Source: Halovibrio variabilis
GTDB taxonomy: Bacteria; Pseudomonadota; Gammaproteobacteria; Pseudomonadales; Halomonadaceae
NCBI RefSeq assembly: GCF_007991175.1
Contig: NZ_BJXV01000008.1
Span: 62,001-126,000 of the forward strand
Reading direction: 5' to 3'
DNA length: 64,000 nt
Shown here in pieces: positions 36,958-46,059 of this stretch. A model generated the notes under the pieces. That model saw only the letters and a program-made list of their open reading frames with translations. It was not told the origin of the DNA and did not search any database. Each line of letters begins with the position of its first letter. The stretch's first letter is position 1. Position numbers and translations under genes: made by a program.

Positions 36958-37962
36958 ATGACCGCCAACGTCTTCTCAACCCAGCCTGACAGCCCAACGC
37001 CCTCACCGCTGCACGCCGTGGTGGCCGATGACTTCGCCGCCGTCAACCGGACAATTGTCGAGCAGCTTAACTCTAAAGTGCCGCTGGTCGAAACCATTGG
37101 CCAGTACATTACCGACAGTGGCGGCAAGCGGCTGCGGCCTTTATTAGCCCTGTTAGCCGCCCGCTCCCTTCACTACACCGGCGACAAACATATACCCCTG
37201 GCCACGCTGATTGAGTTTATGCACACCTCCACGCTGCTGCACGATGACGTGGTGGATGAGTCGCACATGCGCCGGGGCAAAAAAACCGCCAACGACGCCT
37301 GGGGCAATGCGCCCTCGGTGTTAGTAGGCGACTTTCTTTATGCCCGTTCGTTTCAGATGATGGTTGATGTCGGCTCCATGCGCATCATGGCAATCCTTTC
37401 CAGCGCCACCTGCACCATCGCCGAGGGTGAAGTCCAGCAACTGACCAACATCGGCAACCCCAGCATCTCGGAAGCCGACTACTTCGAGACCATTCTGGGC
37501 AAAACCGCCATGCTGTTTGAAGCAGCCTCCCATAGCGGCGCAGTGCTGGCGGATGCAACGCCAGAACAGGAGCGCGCGTTACAGTATTACGGGCGTTACC
37601 TCGGCTTAGCGTTTCAGTTAATTGATGACCTACTCGACTACCAAGGCGACGCCGATGCCATGGGCAAAAACGTGGGCGACGACCTGGCCGAGGGCAAACC
37701 GACCCTGCCGCTGATTCACGCCATGGAACAAGGCACACCGGAACAGGCCAAGCTGATTCGCCAGGTAATTCGTGATGGTGGGCTTGAACAACTCGACGCC
37801 GTGCTGGACATTGTTCACGCCACCGGCGCGCTCGACTACACCCGCCAGCGCGCCGAAGAGATGGCCGATAAAGCCCTTGAGCAGTTAGACGCCCTGCCGC
37901 CCAGCGCCTACCGCGACAGCATGGCCCAGCTGGCCCGCTTAGCGGTTGATCGCCAAGCATAA
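36958..37962 (+). CDS. ispB: octaprenyl diphosphate synthase
   Basis: 334 aa trans-prenyltransferase with both aspartate-rich motifs, LLHDDVVDESHMRRG (FARM) and QLIDDLLDYQGD (SARM), plus GGKRLRPLL at the IPP site. It elongates farnesyl diphosphate to the polyprenyl side chain of ubiquinone. Chain length is assigned by similarity to IspB. Divergent from rplU; tRNA-Pro follows 100 bp downstream. Confidence 0.93.
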   Translation: MTANVFSTQPDSPTPSPLHAVVADDFAAVNRTIVEQLNSKVPLVETIGQYITDSGGKRLRPLLALLAARSLHYTGDKHIPLATLIEFMHTSTLLHDDVVDESHMRRGKKTANDAWGNAPSVLVGDFLYARSFQMMVDVGSMRIMAILSSATCTIAEGEVQQLTNIGNPSISEADYFETILGKTAMLFEAASHSGAVLADATPEQERALQYYGRYLGLAFQLIDDLLDYQGDADAMGKNVGDDLAEGKPTLPLIHAMEQGTPEQAKLIRQVIRDGGLEQLDAVLDIVHATGALDYTRQRAEEMADKALEQLDALPPSAYRDSMAQLARLAVDRQA

Positions 37963-38062
37963 AAATTGGCGCATCGCAGCGCCGAGGGCTTGAAAAAAAG
38001 CGCGCAGCTACGTATGATCCGTTCCCGTTGTTGAGCACGCTTAAGCACAACTCAACAACCTT

Positions 38063-38139
38063 CGGAATATAGCTCAGCTTGGTAGAGCGCTGCCTTCGGG
38101 AGGCAGAGGTCGTAGGTTCGAATCCTGCTATTCCGACCA
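38063..38139 (+). tRNA. tRNA-Pro (anticodon CGG)
   Basis: 77 nt with a full cloverleaf: acceptor CGGAATA/TATTCCG, anticodon stem CTGCC/GGCAG with loop TTCGGGA, T-loop GGTTCGAATCC and an encoded CCA end. The C1-G72 start pair is typical of bacterial tRNA-Pro. Confidence 0.95.
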
Positions 38140-38150
38140 AAGAATTTAGT

Positions 38151-38192
38151 AAAAACGGCCACTTAGCTAATACAGCAAGTGGCCGTTTTTTG
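38151..38192 (+). terminator. tRNA-Pro terminator
   Basis: AACGGCCACTT and AAGTGGCCGTTTTTT form an 11-bp stem with a T-run 12 nt past the tRNA. Confidence 0.9.
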
Positions 38193-38752
38193 TTGGTTTT
38201 TCGTGTGTCAGCACCAAGTCACCAAAACCAATAACGATATATCTTTAACCCTGCAACACCGGTGCGGTGTCTAGCCTCAGCGCCAAACAGATAGAAATTT
38301 CCTTCTTGCTTTTTGTCCATACAATTCAACGTATGGTAATCGACTTTGCCCCGAACAAGAGTGCTCGCAATGAGGAGGAGCACTTCATCGGGTTAGGCAA
38401 GATCAGCGGGTACACGTGGTGTGCTTTACGACCATATAAGGGTTATCGGCCTGAGGAAAGCCAACACACGGTGGAAACGGCTCATCACTTGCGCCTCACC
38501 TTCGCCGCCTTCGTTACTACCGCTTTGCTCTAGCAAATCAGCCTAGTCTTGAATGACTTGGGCGCTGGCCTGAACTGTTGCCAGATTATCTACACCTTAT
38601 GTATGAGTGACAAATAACTAAATCAAGTTAATCTGTATGCGCTTGATATGAGCAGCTCTAGACGCTGCATAATGTTGAGTACCACAAGGGCTTCGAGGCC
38701 TTGCAATTAGCAAGCGAGTGACTACTCGCTTAAGAAAACACAGGATGGGTAA
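38193..38752. other. 560-bp region without a supported gene
   Basis: Downstream of the tRNA gene. An 88-codon frame (38267-38533, GTG start, no ribosome site) does not look like a real protein and matches no family I know. tRNA-adjacent stretches of this kind are often scars of integrated elements, but no integrase or att repeat was seen. Confidence 0.4.
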
Positions 38753-39232
38753 ATGACATTTAAGGGAATGGGTAAATTACTACTGGCGTTTGTAGCTATG
38801 GCGCTAATCACTGGCTGTGCCGCAAAGGCCCCGTCAGCTGCGAACATACAGACAGAGTTGCAGGGCTTTGAGCTACCACAACAGCCTTCTGAAAATGAAA
38901 GCATGGTATATGTGGTACGACCTGAGATGACGGGTACGCTGGTTCGGTTTAATATCTTTCTAAACGATCAAGAAAGCGAATCTGAAGTCGGACATACCCG
39001 CGGTAGCCAGCACATCTACTTTCCAGTAGAACCGGGCCAACACACGGTTTACTCCAAAGCTGAAAACTGGGCTGCTATTGACGTAGATGTTGCTCCCGGT
39101 GAGATAGTGTTCATTCGTCAGCATGCCAAAATGGGGCTTGTCATGGCACGTAATACCCTCTCTTTATTAGAAGCGATGGAAGGGGAATACTTTGTTAAAG
39201 AGACCTCCCCTGGCACGATGAACAACCGCTAA
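38753..39232 (+). CDS. DUF2846-like lipoprotein
   Basis: 159 aa with a lipoprotein signal (LLLAFVAMALITGCAAK, acylated Cys). The mature part resembles DUF2846: SMVYVVRPEMTGTLVRFNIFLND, then a beta-rich EPGQHTVYSKAENW block. The family's function is unknown; the domain is probably a small beta-sandwich in the periplasm. AGGATGG lies upstream of the ATG. Transcribed alone. Confidence 0.75.
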   Translation: MTFKGMGKLLLAFVAMALITGCAAKAPSAANIQTELQGFELPQQPSENESMVYVVRPEMTGTLVRFNIFLNDQESESEVGHTRGSQHIYFPVEPGQHTVYSKAENWAAIDVDVAPGEIVFIRQHAKMGLVMARNTLSLLEAMEGEYFVKETSPGTMNNR

Positions 39233-39242
39233 GGTAATACGC

Positions 39243-39276
39243 CATAGAGCCTCGCTGCTATACGAGGTTCTATGGC
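39243..39276 (+). terminator. hairpin after the DUF2846 gene
   Basis: CCATAGAGCCTCG and CGAGGTTCTATGG pair over 13 bp with one G-T wobble, just past the stop. No T-run follows, so termination may be Rho-assisted. Confidence 0.55.
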
Positions 39277-39547
39277 ACTGCATGCCCCAAGACCAGTTCC
39301 AGTTCAGTTGATTTACCTGCGCGGGAGCAAGCTCACTGCGCGTGGGACTGCCCTGCTAGACTCTCTACTCAGCGAGGCCGGTGCAGGACAGTTTGGGTTC
39401 GATGATTAACGATTAGAACTTTTAAAGCCGTGTGCCCTTGCTTTTCCCTTTTCTGGTAAGCCTTAACACCTGTAAACATAAAATAGCCTGCTAACAAACA
39501 TGCTACGATTGGCGTTTATGCTTTTCACTCCTCCCCCTTCTCTTGAT
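39277..39547. other. intergenic region upstream of the MFS gene
   Basis: Nothing recognisable apart from the expected promoter of the MFS transporter. The open frame of that gene extends back to 39500, so the exact gene start within this region is uncertain. Confidence 0.4.
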
Positions 39548-40732
39548 ATGGAAAAAACCATTCGCCCGTTAACGCATATTAAGGCCGTTCTTCTTTTTGC
39601 CAGCACCATGACCGTGATGTCGGGGGCAATTATCGCGCCTGCGCTGCCGGGTATCAGCCGTCACTTTCCTGATCAGCCGCAGGTGTTGATCCAGCTAATC
39701 CTGACCATTCCCGCGCTGATGATTACGCTGTTCAGCCCGCTGATGGGCTATTTGGCTGACCGGTTTGGGCGCAAGAAGCTGCTGCTGACGATGCTGTTTA
39801 TCTACGGTGTTGCCGGCGTCTCGGGCTTTTTCATCGACCGAGTGGATCTGCTGTTAAGCTCCCGCGCGCTGATGGGCATTGCGGTGGCGGGCATTCTTAG
39901 CATCAGCACCACGCTGGTGGGGGATTATTTCGATAGCGCCGAACGCGCGCGCTTTTTGGGACTGCAGAGCAGTTGCATGGCGTTGGGCGGGGTTATTTTT
40001 ATCAACCTGGGCGGGATACTTTCCGACTGGAGCTGGCGCGGCCCGTTTTTACTCTACCTAACCGGCTTGCTGTTACTGCCCTATGCCTGGGCGATCCTTC
40101 AAGAACCCAAGACCAGCGATGGTGTTAGCAGTACTACCAGCGATGCGCCGGTGAAGGTCGATGTCGGGCGTACGGGTCTTGGCTACTTTATCGCCATGCT
40201 CAGCATGATCATGTTCTATATGTTCCCCGCCCAACTGCCCTTTTTGCTCTCTCAGCAGGGCCAGATCAGTGGCATGGCGATTGGGATTGCGCTTTCAACG
40301 GCGGCCTTGACGGCGAGCATCGTGGCGTTTTGCTACGGCTACTACAAACCGTTTCTTTCGGTGATGAGCATCTATGTCTTAGGTTTTTTGCTGGCGGCGT
40401 CCGGCTTTGTGATCATTGGGTTCACTCAGAGTTACGCCATGGCCATTGCCGGCGCGGCGATTTCGGGCTTGGGCCTGGGTGCCTTTATGCCCAACACCAC
40501 CACCTGGTTAATGCGCATCACCCCTCAGCGGGTGCGTGGCCGGGTCTTTGGCGGCTTTACCTCGACCTTCTTTTTTGGCCAGTTTATCTCCCCGGTGGTG
40601 GTCACCTATGCACTGATCTGGCTGGACTCGCTGCGCCATGTCTTTACCGCCATGGCGGTCGTTTGCTGCCTGCTGGCGGTCGTGCTGATCATTCTGGGCA
40701 AAACGACGTTAAAGGCCGACAGCAAACTTTAG
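39548..40732 (+). CDS. MFS transporter
   Basis: 394 aa from ATG 39548 (starts at 39500 and 39518 are also possible; none has a clear ribosome site). Twelve membrane helices with the MFS signature GYLADRFGRKKLLL between helices 2 and 3 and a second-half counterpart MRITPQRVRGRVFGGF. It looks like the bicyclomycin/arabinose-efflux type of drug:H+ antiporters. Substrate unknown. Convergent with the TauE-like gene. Confidence 0.82.
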   Translation: MEKTIRPLTHIKAVLLFASTMTVMSGAIIAPALPGISRHFPDQPQVLIQLILTIPALMITLFSPLMGYLADRFGRKKLLLTMLFIYGVAGVSGFFIDRVDLLLSSRALMGIAVAGILSISTTLVGDYFDSAERARFLGLQSSCMALGGVIFINLGGILSDWSWRGPFLLYLTGLLLLPYAWAILQEPKTSDGVSSTTSDAPVKVDVGRTGLGYFIAMLSMIMFYMFPAQLPFLLSQQGQISGMAIGIALSTAALTASIVAFCYGYYKPFLSVMSIYVLGFLLAASGFVIIGFTQSYAMAIAGAAISGLGLGAFMPNTTTWLMRITPQRVRGRVFGGFTSTFFFGQFISPVVVTYALIWLDSLRHVFTAMAVVCCLLAVVLIILGKTTLKADSKL

Positions 40733-40751
40733 GGTTAGATGAAGATTCCCG

Positions 40752-41534
40752 CTACCCGGGCGGGTGAATCAACCCCACTACGCTAACCAGCATCAGCACC
40801 GCACCCAGCACACGGAAGAACAGCCCGGTGTCCGCTTTGAGCATATAGCGGTGGGCTTTCTCGCCGACCAAATGGCCGATAAACGCACAGGGCAGCAGCC
40901 ACAGCTGGTGAATCAACTGCAGATCCACCCCCGCGATCAGGAACGACACCATCTTGATCAACACCAGGATAAACCACAGCACAAACAGGGTATCGCGCAG
41001 CTGCTCTTTGGCAACGTGCGTGGCGAACACCGCCACAATCAGCGGCGCGCCAATCAGTGACGTACCGCTGACGTAGCCCCCCAGCGCCAGCAGCACATAG
41101 TCCACGTACTGATTGTTACTCCGAAACGGCTTGTTGAGTACGTAGCCAACGGCATAGATGAACACAATGCCAAAAATAATGCTGGTCATGACTTGTGCCG
41201 GCAGCGTTAACAGCCCGACCACCCCGATCAATTTGGGGATGATCATGATTTTCAGGGCTTTAAACAAATAAGCCCAATCGATATTACTCTCCGACGATGC
41301 GCCCCCACTCACCTCTTGCTGCACTTGGCGATGCCCGCGCCAGGCGATCCAGCTGGAAAAGATCAGCAGGTGAATGGCAATAATCGGCAGGAAAACCAAG
41401 GGCTGGTTGGTCACCAGGAGAAGGAAAGGCAGCGCCAGCACGGCTCCCCCAAACCCCAGGCTGGTTCGTACGAAACCGCTCCAGGCAAAAATCAACCCGA
41501 TCAGCGCATACTGGTACCAGAGTAGATCCATCAT
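40752..41534 (-). CDS. TauE/SafE family membrane transporter
   Basis: 260 aa from ATG 41534; a TTG at 41555 is also open. Eight or so membrane helices, with the repeated family motif SLGFGGAVLALPFLLL near the N-terminus and the second-half GGYVSGTSLIGAPLIV. TauE/SafE proteins export sulfite or organosulfonates or take up small anions; the substrate is not readable. It starts about 22 bp past the helicase gene and may be co-transcribed with it. Confidence 0.82.
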   Translation of the reverse strand: MMDLLWYQYALIGLIFAWSGFVRTSLGFGGAVLALPFLLLVTNQPLVFLPIIAIHLLIFSSWIAWRGHRQVQQEVSGGASSESNIDWAYLFKALKIMIIPKLIGVVGLLTLPAQVMTSIIFGIVFIYAVGYVLNKPFRSNNQYVDYVLLALGGYVSGTSLIGAPLIVAVFATHVAKEQLRDTLFVLWFILVLIKMVSFLIAGVDLQLIHQLWLLPCAFIGHLVGEKAHRYMLKADTGLFFRVLGAVLMLVSVVGLIHPPG

Positions 41535-41555
41535 GGCTCGCGTTAGAGTCCTCAA

Positions 41556-43850
41556 TTAGGGGTTGGGATTGCCCAGCGACCACCAGCTTGGCAATAGCGC
41601 GCGCACCTTGGCCTGGGCAAAACGATCATCCATTAATACCACAACCCCTTGATCGTCTGGACTGCGAATCACCCGGCCAGCCGCCTGCACCACTTTGATC
41701 ATGCCCGGAATACGGTAGGTGTAGTCGTCGCCTTGACCAAAGCGCGCGGTAAGGCGCGTTTTAAGCGTTTCATTAAAGTCGTTAAACGGCGGCAGGCCCA
41801 GTGTCGCGATAAAGGCGCCGATCAGGCGGTCGCCGGGTAGGTCGATACCTTCCGCAAAGGCGCCGCCCAGCACCGCAAAGCCGATGCCTTTTCCACCGGG
41901 TTCAAAGCGCTTTAAAAACGCATCGCGCTCGGCCTCCCGCATCCCGCGAGTTTGGCTGAAAACAGGAACGTCAGGGTGCGCCTCACGGAATCGCGCCAGC
42001 GCGGCCTCCAGGTAGGCAAAGCTGCTGAAGAACGCCAAATAGTGGCCCGGCCTGTCCTGATACTGGTCTGCCAAGGTGTCCACAATAGGCGCAATGGAGG
42101 CGTCGCGGTGATGGTAGCGCGTTGAGATATCGTGGCGAATACGGACCTCAAGCTGACGCGCGGCAAAGGGGGATGCGACCTCCCGCCATACCGTGTTTTC
42201 CGGCAAGCCTAGGAGATCCCGGTAGTAGTGGGCAGGCGTTAGCGTTGCCGAAAACAGCACGCTTGAGTGGGCCGCTTGAAAACGCGGGGCTAGAAAATCA
42301 GCGGGGATCAGGTTGCGAAGACCCAGCACCGCCCGCCCACGACCCTGGCGGGTGATATCGCACAGCGAGTGCTCGCCAAAGCGCTCCGCCAGGCGACAGA
42401 ACGCCAGCGCTTCAAACAGCAGCTCCTGGAGTTCAAGCGACGCATCCTCAGGATGCTCGCCCAGGTGATCGGTAATTGAAGCACCCGCTTGCTGGGCGGC
42501 AGCCACCAGTTTATCCGGCAACGTCGTTAGCAGCCGATAGCTGGGTTGAGCCTGTTGGCTCGTGTCTTCAAATGCCGCCTCTTTGATCACGACCTGCCAC
42601 TGGCGGGCTAAACGATTCAAGGGCCGGGAGAGCGCTTTGGGCGCAGCACGGCGCAATCGGCTCAAGCGCTGCTGATCGAGCTCGGCGCTATACATGCCCC
42701 GCGCGCGCTCCACCAGATTGTGCGCTTCATCGATCAACAGACCGACCCGCCAGTCGTTGGCCTGGGCCAAGCCGTGCAACAGCGCGTGGCTATCGAACCA
42801 ATGGTTAACGTCGCCGACGATCACATCCGCCCAGCGCGCCAGCTCCTGGCCGAGATAATACGGGCATACGCGATGGGCTAGCGCCACTTCCCGCAGCGCT
42901 TCGCGATCTAGCCACCCCTGCGCTACCGCCGCTTGGCGGGCGGCAGGCAGGCGGTCGTAGAAACCCGCTGCCAACGGGCACGACTCGCCGTGGCAGGCGC
43001 GGTCGGGGTATTCGCAGGCCTTGTCCCGCGCCACCAGTTCCAGCACGCGCAGCGGCTGTATGTCGCCTTCATCGCTGCCGCGCAGGGTAGCCAGGGCATC
43101 CAGCGCCAAACGGCGTCCGGGCGTTTTCATGGTCAGAAAGGCGATCCGGTCGAGCTGCTGGCGCGGCATGGCCGAAAGCATGGGGAACAGCGTCGCCACG
43201 GTTTTACCAATCCCGGTGGGCGCTTGCGCAAGCAGGCAGCGGCCGGTGCTGGTGGCTTTGTAGACGTCCTCGGCGAGTTCACGTTGGCCGGGGCGAAACG
43301 CCGCATGGGGAAAGCGTATTGCTTGCAGGGCGTTGTCGCGGCGCTGGCGGTGGTCGGCCTCCTGTTTCGCCCAAGCCAAAAAGCGTTGGCACTGGTCAGT
43401 AAAGAACGCCTGCAATTCATCGGCAGACGCTTCCTGGCTGAGCAAGGTTTCTTTGCCAGTGGCAATATCCAGATACACCAGCGTCAAGGTGATACCTTCC
43501 AGGCTGCGTTCTGCACACAGCAGCGCGCCGTATACTTTCACCTGCGCCCAGTGGAGGGCGCGCTGGTTATCTGCCATGCGCTCGAGGCTGCCGCGGTGGG
43601 TTTTGACCTCTTCCAGGCGGTTGGCCGTGGGATCAAAACCATCGGCGCGGCCCTTCACGGCAAGCCCCTCAAAGGTGCCGGACAGCGGCAGTTCGGCGAT
43701 ATAGTCTGCCCCGCGACGGCTGGCCACCAGCGTATGGCCTTCAATGCCTTCGCGGGCGCTGGGAGCAGGCGTAAAACGGTGGTCAAGATCACCTTCGCGA
43801 GCGGTGAAATCGCAAAGCGCCCGCACCGCCACCCGATAGGTCGCGCTCAT
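41556..43850 (-). CDS. DinG/XPD-like Fe-S DNA helicase
   Basis: 764 aa superfamily 2 helicase: Walker A APTGIGKTVATLFP, DEAH box LLIDEAHNLVERARG, C-terminal motifs SATLTPAHYYRDLLG and VVQAAGRVIRS. Four cysteines (CEYPDRACHGESCP and VCPYY) lie where XPD/DinG/FANCJ helicases bind a 4Fe-4S cluster. The N-terminal ~180 residues form a PD-(D/E)XK-like region (GLAVKGRADGFD, EEVKTHRG). Its ATG overlaps the stop of the FAN1-like gene as ATGA. Probably 5'-3' helicase acting on damaged DNA together with that nuclease. Confidence 0.88.
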   Translation of the reverse strand: MSATYRVAVRALCDFTAREGDLDHRFTPAPSAREGIEGHTLVASRRGADYIAELPLSGTFEGLAVKGRADGFDPTANRLEEVKTHRGSLERMADNQRALHWAQVKVYGALLCAERSLEGITLTLVYLDIATGKETLLSQEASADELQAFFTDQCQRFLAWAKQEADHRQRRDNALQAIRFPHAAFRPGQRELAEDVYKATSTGRCLLAQAPTGIGKTVATLFPMLSAMPRQQLDRIAFLTMKTPGRRLALDALATLRGSDEGDIQPLRVLELVARDKACEYPDRACHGESCPLAAGFYDRLPAARQAAVAQGWLDREALREVALAHRVCPYYLGQELARWADVIVGDVNHWFDSHALLHGLAQANDWRVGLLIDEAHNLVERARGMYSAELDQQRLSRLRRAAPKALSRPLNRLARQWQVVIKEAAFEDTSQQAQPSYRLLTTLPDKLVAAAQQAGASITDHLGEHPEDASLELQELLFEALAFCRLAERFGEHSLCDITRQGRGRAVLGLRNLIPADFLAPRFQAAHSSVLFSATLTPAHYYRDLLGLPENTVWREVASPFAARQLEVRIRHDISTRYHHRDASIAPIVDTLADQYQDRPGHYLAFFSSFAYLEAALARFREAHPDVPVFSQTRGMREAERDAFLKRFEPGGKGIGFAVLGGAFAEGIDLPGDRLIGAFIATLGLPPFNDFNETLKTRLTARFGQGDDYTYRIPGMIKVVQAAGRVIRSPDDQGVVVLMDDRFAQAKVRALLPSWWSLGNPNP

Positions 43851-45562
43851 GGCACTGGCTCGGCTCTATCCGCCCAGCGCACGTAGCACACTGCGACAGG
43901 CATGTCGTGGCGGTGAAAAAACTTAAGCCAGCGGCGCTGATTATCCTGCAGCCGGTCGCCGGGGCCTTTAACTTCGATCATTCGGTAGCGCGGCGAACCC
44001 TCGGGCGCGTTGGGCAAAAACTGGATCAAATCCGGCAGCCCGGCCCGGTTGGCCTTGAGATCCCCCAGCAAGCGCTCGAAACAGACCCGCAAATGCTCAG
44101 CCGGAATACACGCCAGTGCCAGCTCGACAAGCGGTTCATCGACAATCGCCCAGTGGACGAAGGGGGACACGAGGCCAAACTTCTCCCGCCAGGTTGCCAA
44201 CATCACGTCGCGGTAGCTGCCGTCTGCCAAGCGAGCCAGGCACGTATCAAAGGCGTCACGCCGCCGCGCCACGAAATCGTCGCGGTACAAATCCGCCGGG
44301 CCATTATGGAAGGGGTGGAAGAAAGCGCCCGGCAGCGGCGCAAAAATCGCGGGCCAGCAGAGCAGGCCGAACAGCCCGGTCAGCAGGCTGTTTTCCACAT
44401 AGCAGACCGGCGCTCGGGGCTCGCTGAGTGCTTGAACCACGCCGCGCTCGACGCTTTGCGGCCCGGGCAGTGTGAGATCCCAGCGTTCGTGAGCGGGTTC
44501 CGGGTCGCTCGACATCGCAGGCAGTTTAAGCCGCCGTCGCAAACGCGGCAGAATCCGCGCTAGGGCTTGGTGTTCGGTTTCGTTGGGGTGGCTATTAAGC
44601 GCCTGGGTCGCCAGTTCAAAAGCCGCTGGGTGTTCGCCCAACCGCTCCAACACCCGCAATTGGCGAATGCGCGCTTCGCCGCTACCTGAATCGCCGTACA
44701 GCGTCAGCGCGGTCGCCGAGTCACCGCTGCGCTCCGCCGCGCGGCCCAGGTGGAGCAGCAACCGCGCGCGCCGCGTGGCCAGCCAGCGGTTATCGCCGGG
44801 CGGCGGCACCTCACAATGCAGATCGGCAGGCAGCTCCCCGGCGTCAAGACGTTGGCGCAGACGATGGAGCACTAAGTAGGTATCGACCTCCTGACGCGAC
44901 TGAAAAGCGCGCGATTGCGGCGTGAAGGGCACAGTTTCAAAACGCTGCAAGCCAAGTTCGGTGAGTACGAACTCAGCCCAGTCCTGGCGCAGGTTGCCAA
45001 AAAACATCAGGCGCAGGCGGTCGCAGATGTTCATTACGTTGAGGCGCACCACGCTGTCAGAGGTGCTGGCAGAGGCAACAGAGGCGCTGGGCCACCATTG
45101 GCTTAACCGCTGGGGTTCGGTGAGCTGGCTCGCAAGCGTGTCGTAGAGCACGCTTTTAGCGCTCGAGGCGCTAAGCCCGGCGGCGCGCATCTCCGCTGCC
45201 AATACCTGACGCAGTTCGGCGAGGCGCAGCTGGTTAAACAGCTCATCAATACTTAGCGCCGGGTCGCTATCGACCCACCCAAGAGCGATGAGCGGTGCCA
45301 TCGCCGCGCCACTGTCACCGACCTCGGCATAGCTGAGTTTACTGAGCCGAAACAGCTCGCCTTTGCGCATCACCATGCGCACCAGCAGCGCCTGGGAAGA
45401 ACGCGGTAAAGCGTCGAACTGCCGCAGAAAAGCGCGCTCGTCTGCGGCGAGCAGATCAGCGTGGCGCTGACCCACCCACGACAATACGAAGCGAAAGTTC
45501 GCTAGATAATAGAAGGGGTCGTCAAGGGAGGCGGTAACCGGCGCGTCAGGAGCACTGTTCAT
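43847..45562 (-). CDS. FAN1-like VRR-NUC nuclease
   Basis: 571 aa, the usual length of bacterial FAN1. The C-terminus is a VRR-NUC nuclease: GLPDLIQFLPN (catalytic Asp), MIEVKGPGDRLQDNQRRW (Glu-Val-Lys). The N-terminal part has SAP/TPR-like helices (RMVMRKGELFRLSKLSYAEV). FAN1 is a structure-specific 5' flap nuclease that unhooks interstrand crosslinks. It is translationally coupled to a DinG/FANCJ-like helicase, which supports a joint role in crosslink or flap repair. ATG 45562; no LexA box was found. Confidence 0.85.
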   Translation of the reverse strand: MNSAPDAPVTASLDDPFYYLANFRFVLSWVGQRHADLLAADERAFLRQFDALPRSSQALLVRMVMRKGELFRLSKLSYAEVGDSGAAMAPLIALGWVDSDPALSIDELFNQLRLAELRQVLAAEMRAAGLSASSAKSVLYDTLASQLTEPQRLSQWWPSASVASASTSDSVVRLNVMNICDRLRLMFFGNLRQDWAEFVLTELGLQRFETVPFTPQSRAFQSRQEVDTYLVLHRLRQRLDAGELPADLHCEVPPPGDNRWLATRRARLLLHLGRAAERSGDSATALTLYGDSGSGEARIRQLRVLERLGEHPAAFELATQALNSHPNETEHQALARILPRLRRRLKLPAMSSDPEPAHERWDLTLPGPQSVERGVVQALSEPRAPVCYVENSLLTGLFGLLCWPAIFAPLPGAFFHPFHNGPADLYRDDFVARRRDAFDTCLARLADGSYRDVMLATWREKFGLVSPFVHWAIVDEPLVELALACIPAEHLRVCFERLLGDLKANRAGLPDLIQFLPNAPEGSPRYRMIEVKGPGDRLQDNQRRWLKFFHRHDMPVAVCYVRWADRAEPVP

Positions 45563-45629
45563 GCATACATTGTATCAGCGCGTTGGCTATGCCGTCATGG
45601 TCCATCGTGGGGTGTTTGGCGGTTTTAGC

Positions 45630-45965
45630 TCATCCCACCCGGTGCTGCTTAAGCAGCGTCAGGCTTCTTTCTTCTTCACTTTGCGGCTGGGAAGGGGCTT
45701 GGCGGGCACCGACCAGCACATACCACTCGGCCTCAGACAGGTAGGTTTGGCACCAGTGGCCTAGATCGTCGGCACAGTCTTCGCGGGTAAGCTGACCGCT
45801 ACGGAAGTCATGCGCCAGAAGGAGTAAATTTTGGCGGGCGGTGCGTGCACGGGCATTGCCACCGTGTACGTTGGCTAACGGACAGCCTCGGTCATAGGCT
45901 GCGTTGGTCAAGGCATTGAGCCAACGTTCCAATTCGTGTGCCTGAATTCCACCATACACTGCCAC
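45630..45965 (-). CDS. hypothetical protein, 111 aa
   Basis: Not recognised. GTG 45965 is taken as the start because CAGGGAGC lies 8-14 bases upstream. A soluble, mostly helical protein (ELERWLNALTNAAYDRG, DCADDLGHWCQTYLSEAEWY) with a few cysteines and no signal. Its frame is well conserved in appearance and lies alone between the FAN1-like and deacetylase genes. Confidence 0.6.
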   Translation of the reverse strand: MAVYGGIQAHELERWLNALTNAAYDRGCPLANVHGGNARARTARQNLLLLAHDFRSGQLTREDCADDLGHWCQTYLSEAEWYVLVGARQAPSQPQSEEERSLTLLKQHRVG

Positions 45966-46059
45966 GCTTGAGCTCCCTGCCCCATTGAAAGGGCATTAGC
46001 CTGCCCGAATTAAGGGCCGCTGTCACTGGTTAACCTTTGTCCGGGTAAAGATACTACTT

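Noticed and set aside
38267..38533. 88-codon plus-strand frame after tRNA-Pro
   Set aside because: GTG start without a ribosome site, no family resemblance and no signal of selection that can be seen; kept only as part of an unexplained region.
38063..38752. Integrated element at tRNA-Pro
   Set aside because: No integrase, no repeat of the tRNA 3' end and a normal terminator follows the tRNA.
42933..43886. 317-codon plus-strand frame opposite the DinG-like helicase
   Set aside because: Antisense to well-supported helicase motifs; composition is typical of a high-GC shadow frame.
43847..45660. LexA box for the FAN1-helicase operon
   Set aside because: The CTGTTC stretch near 45555 lacks the matching half-site at the right distance.
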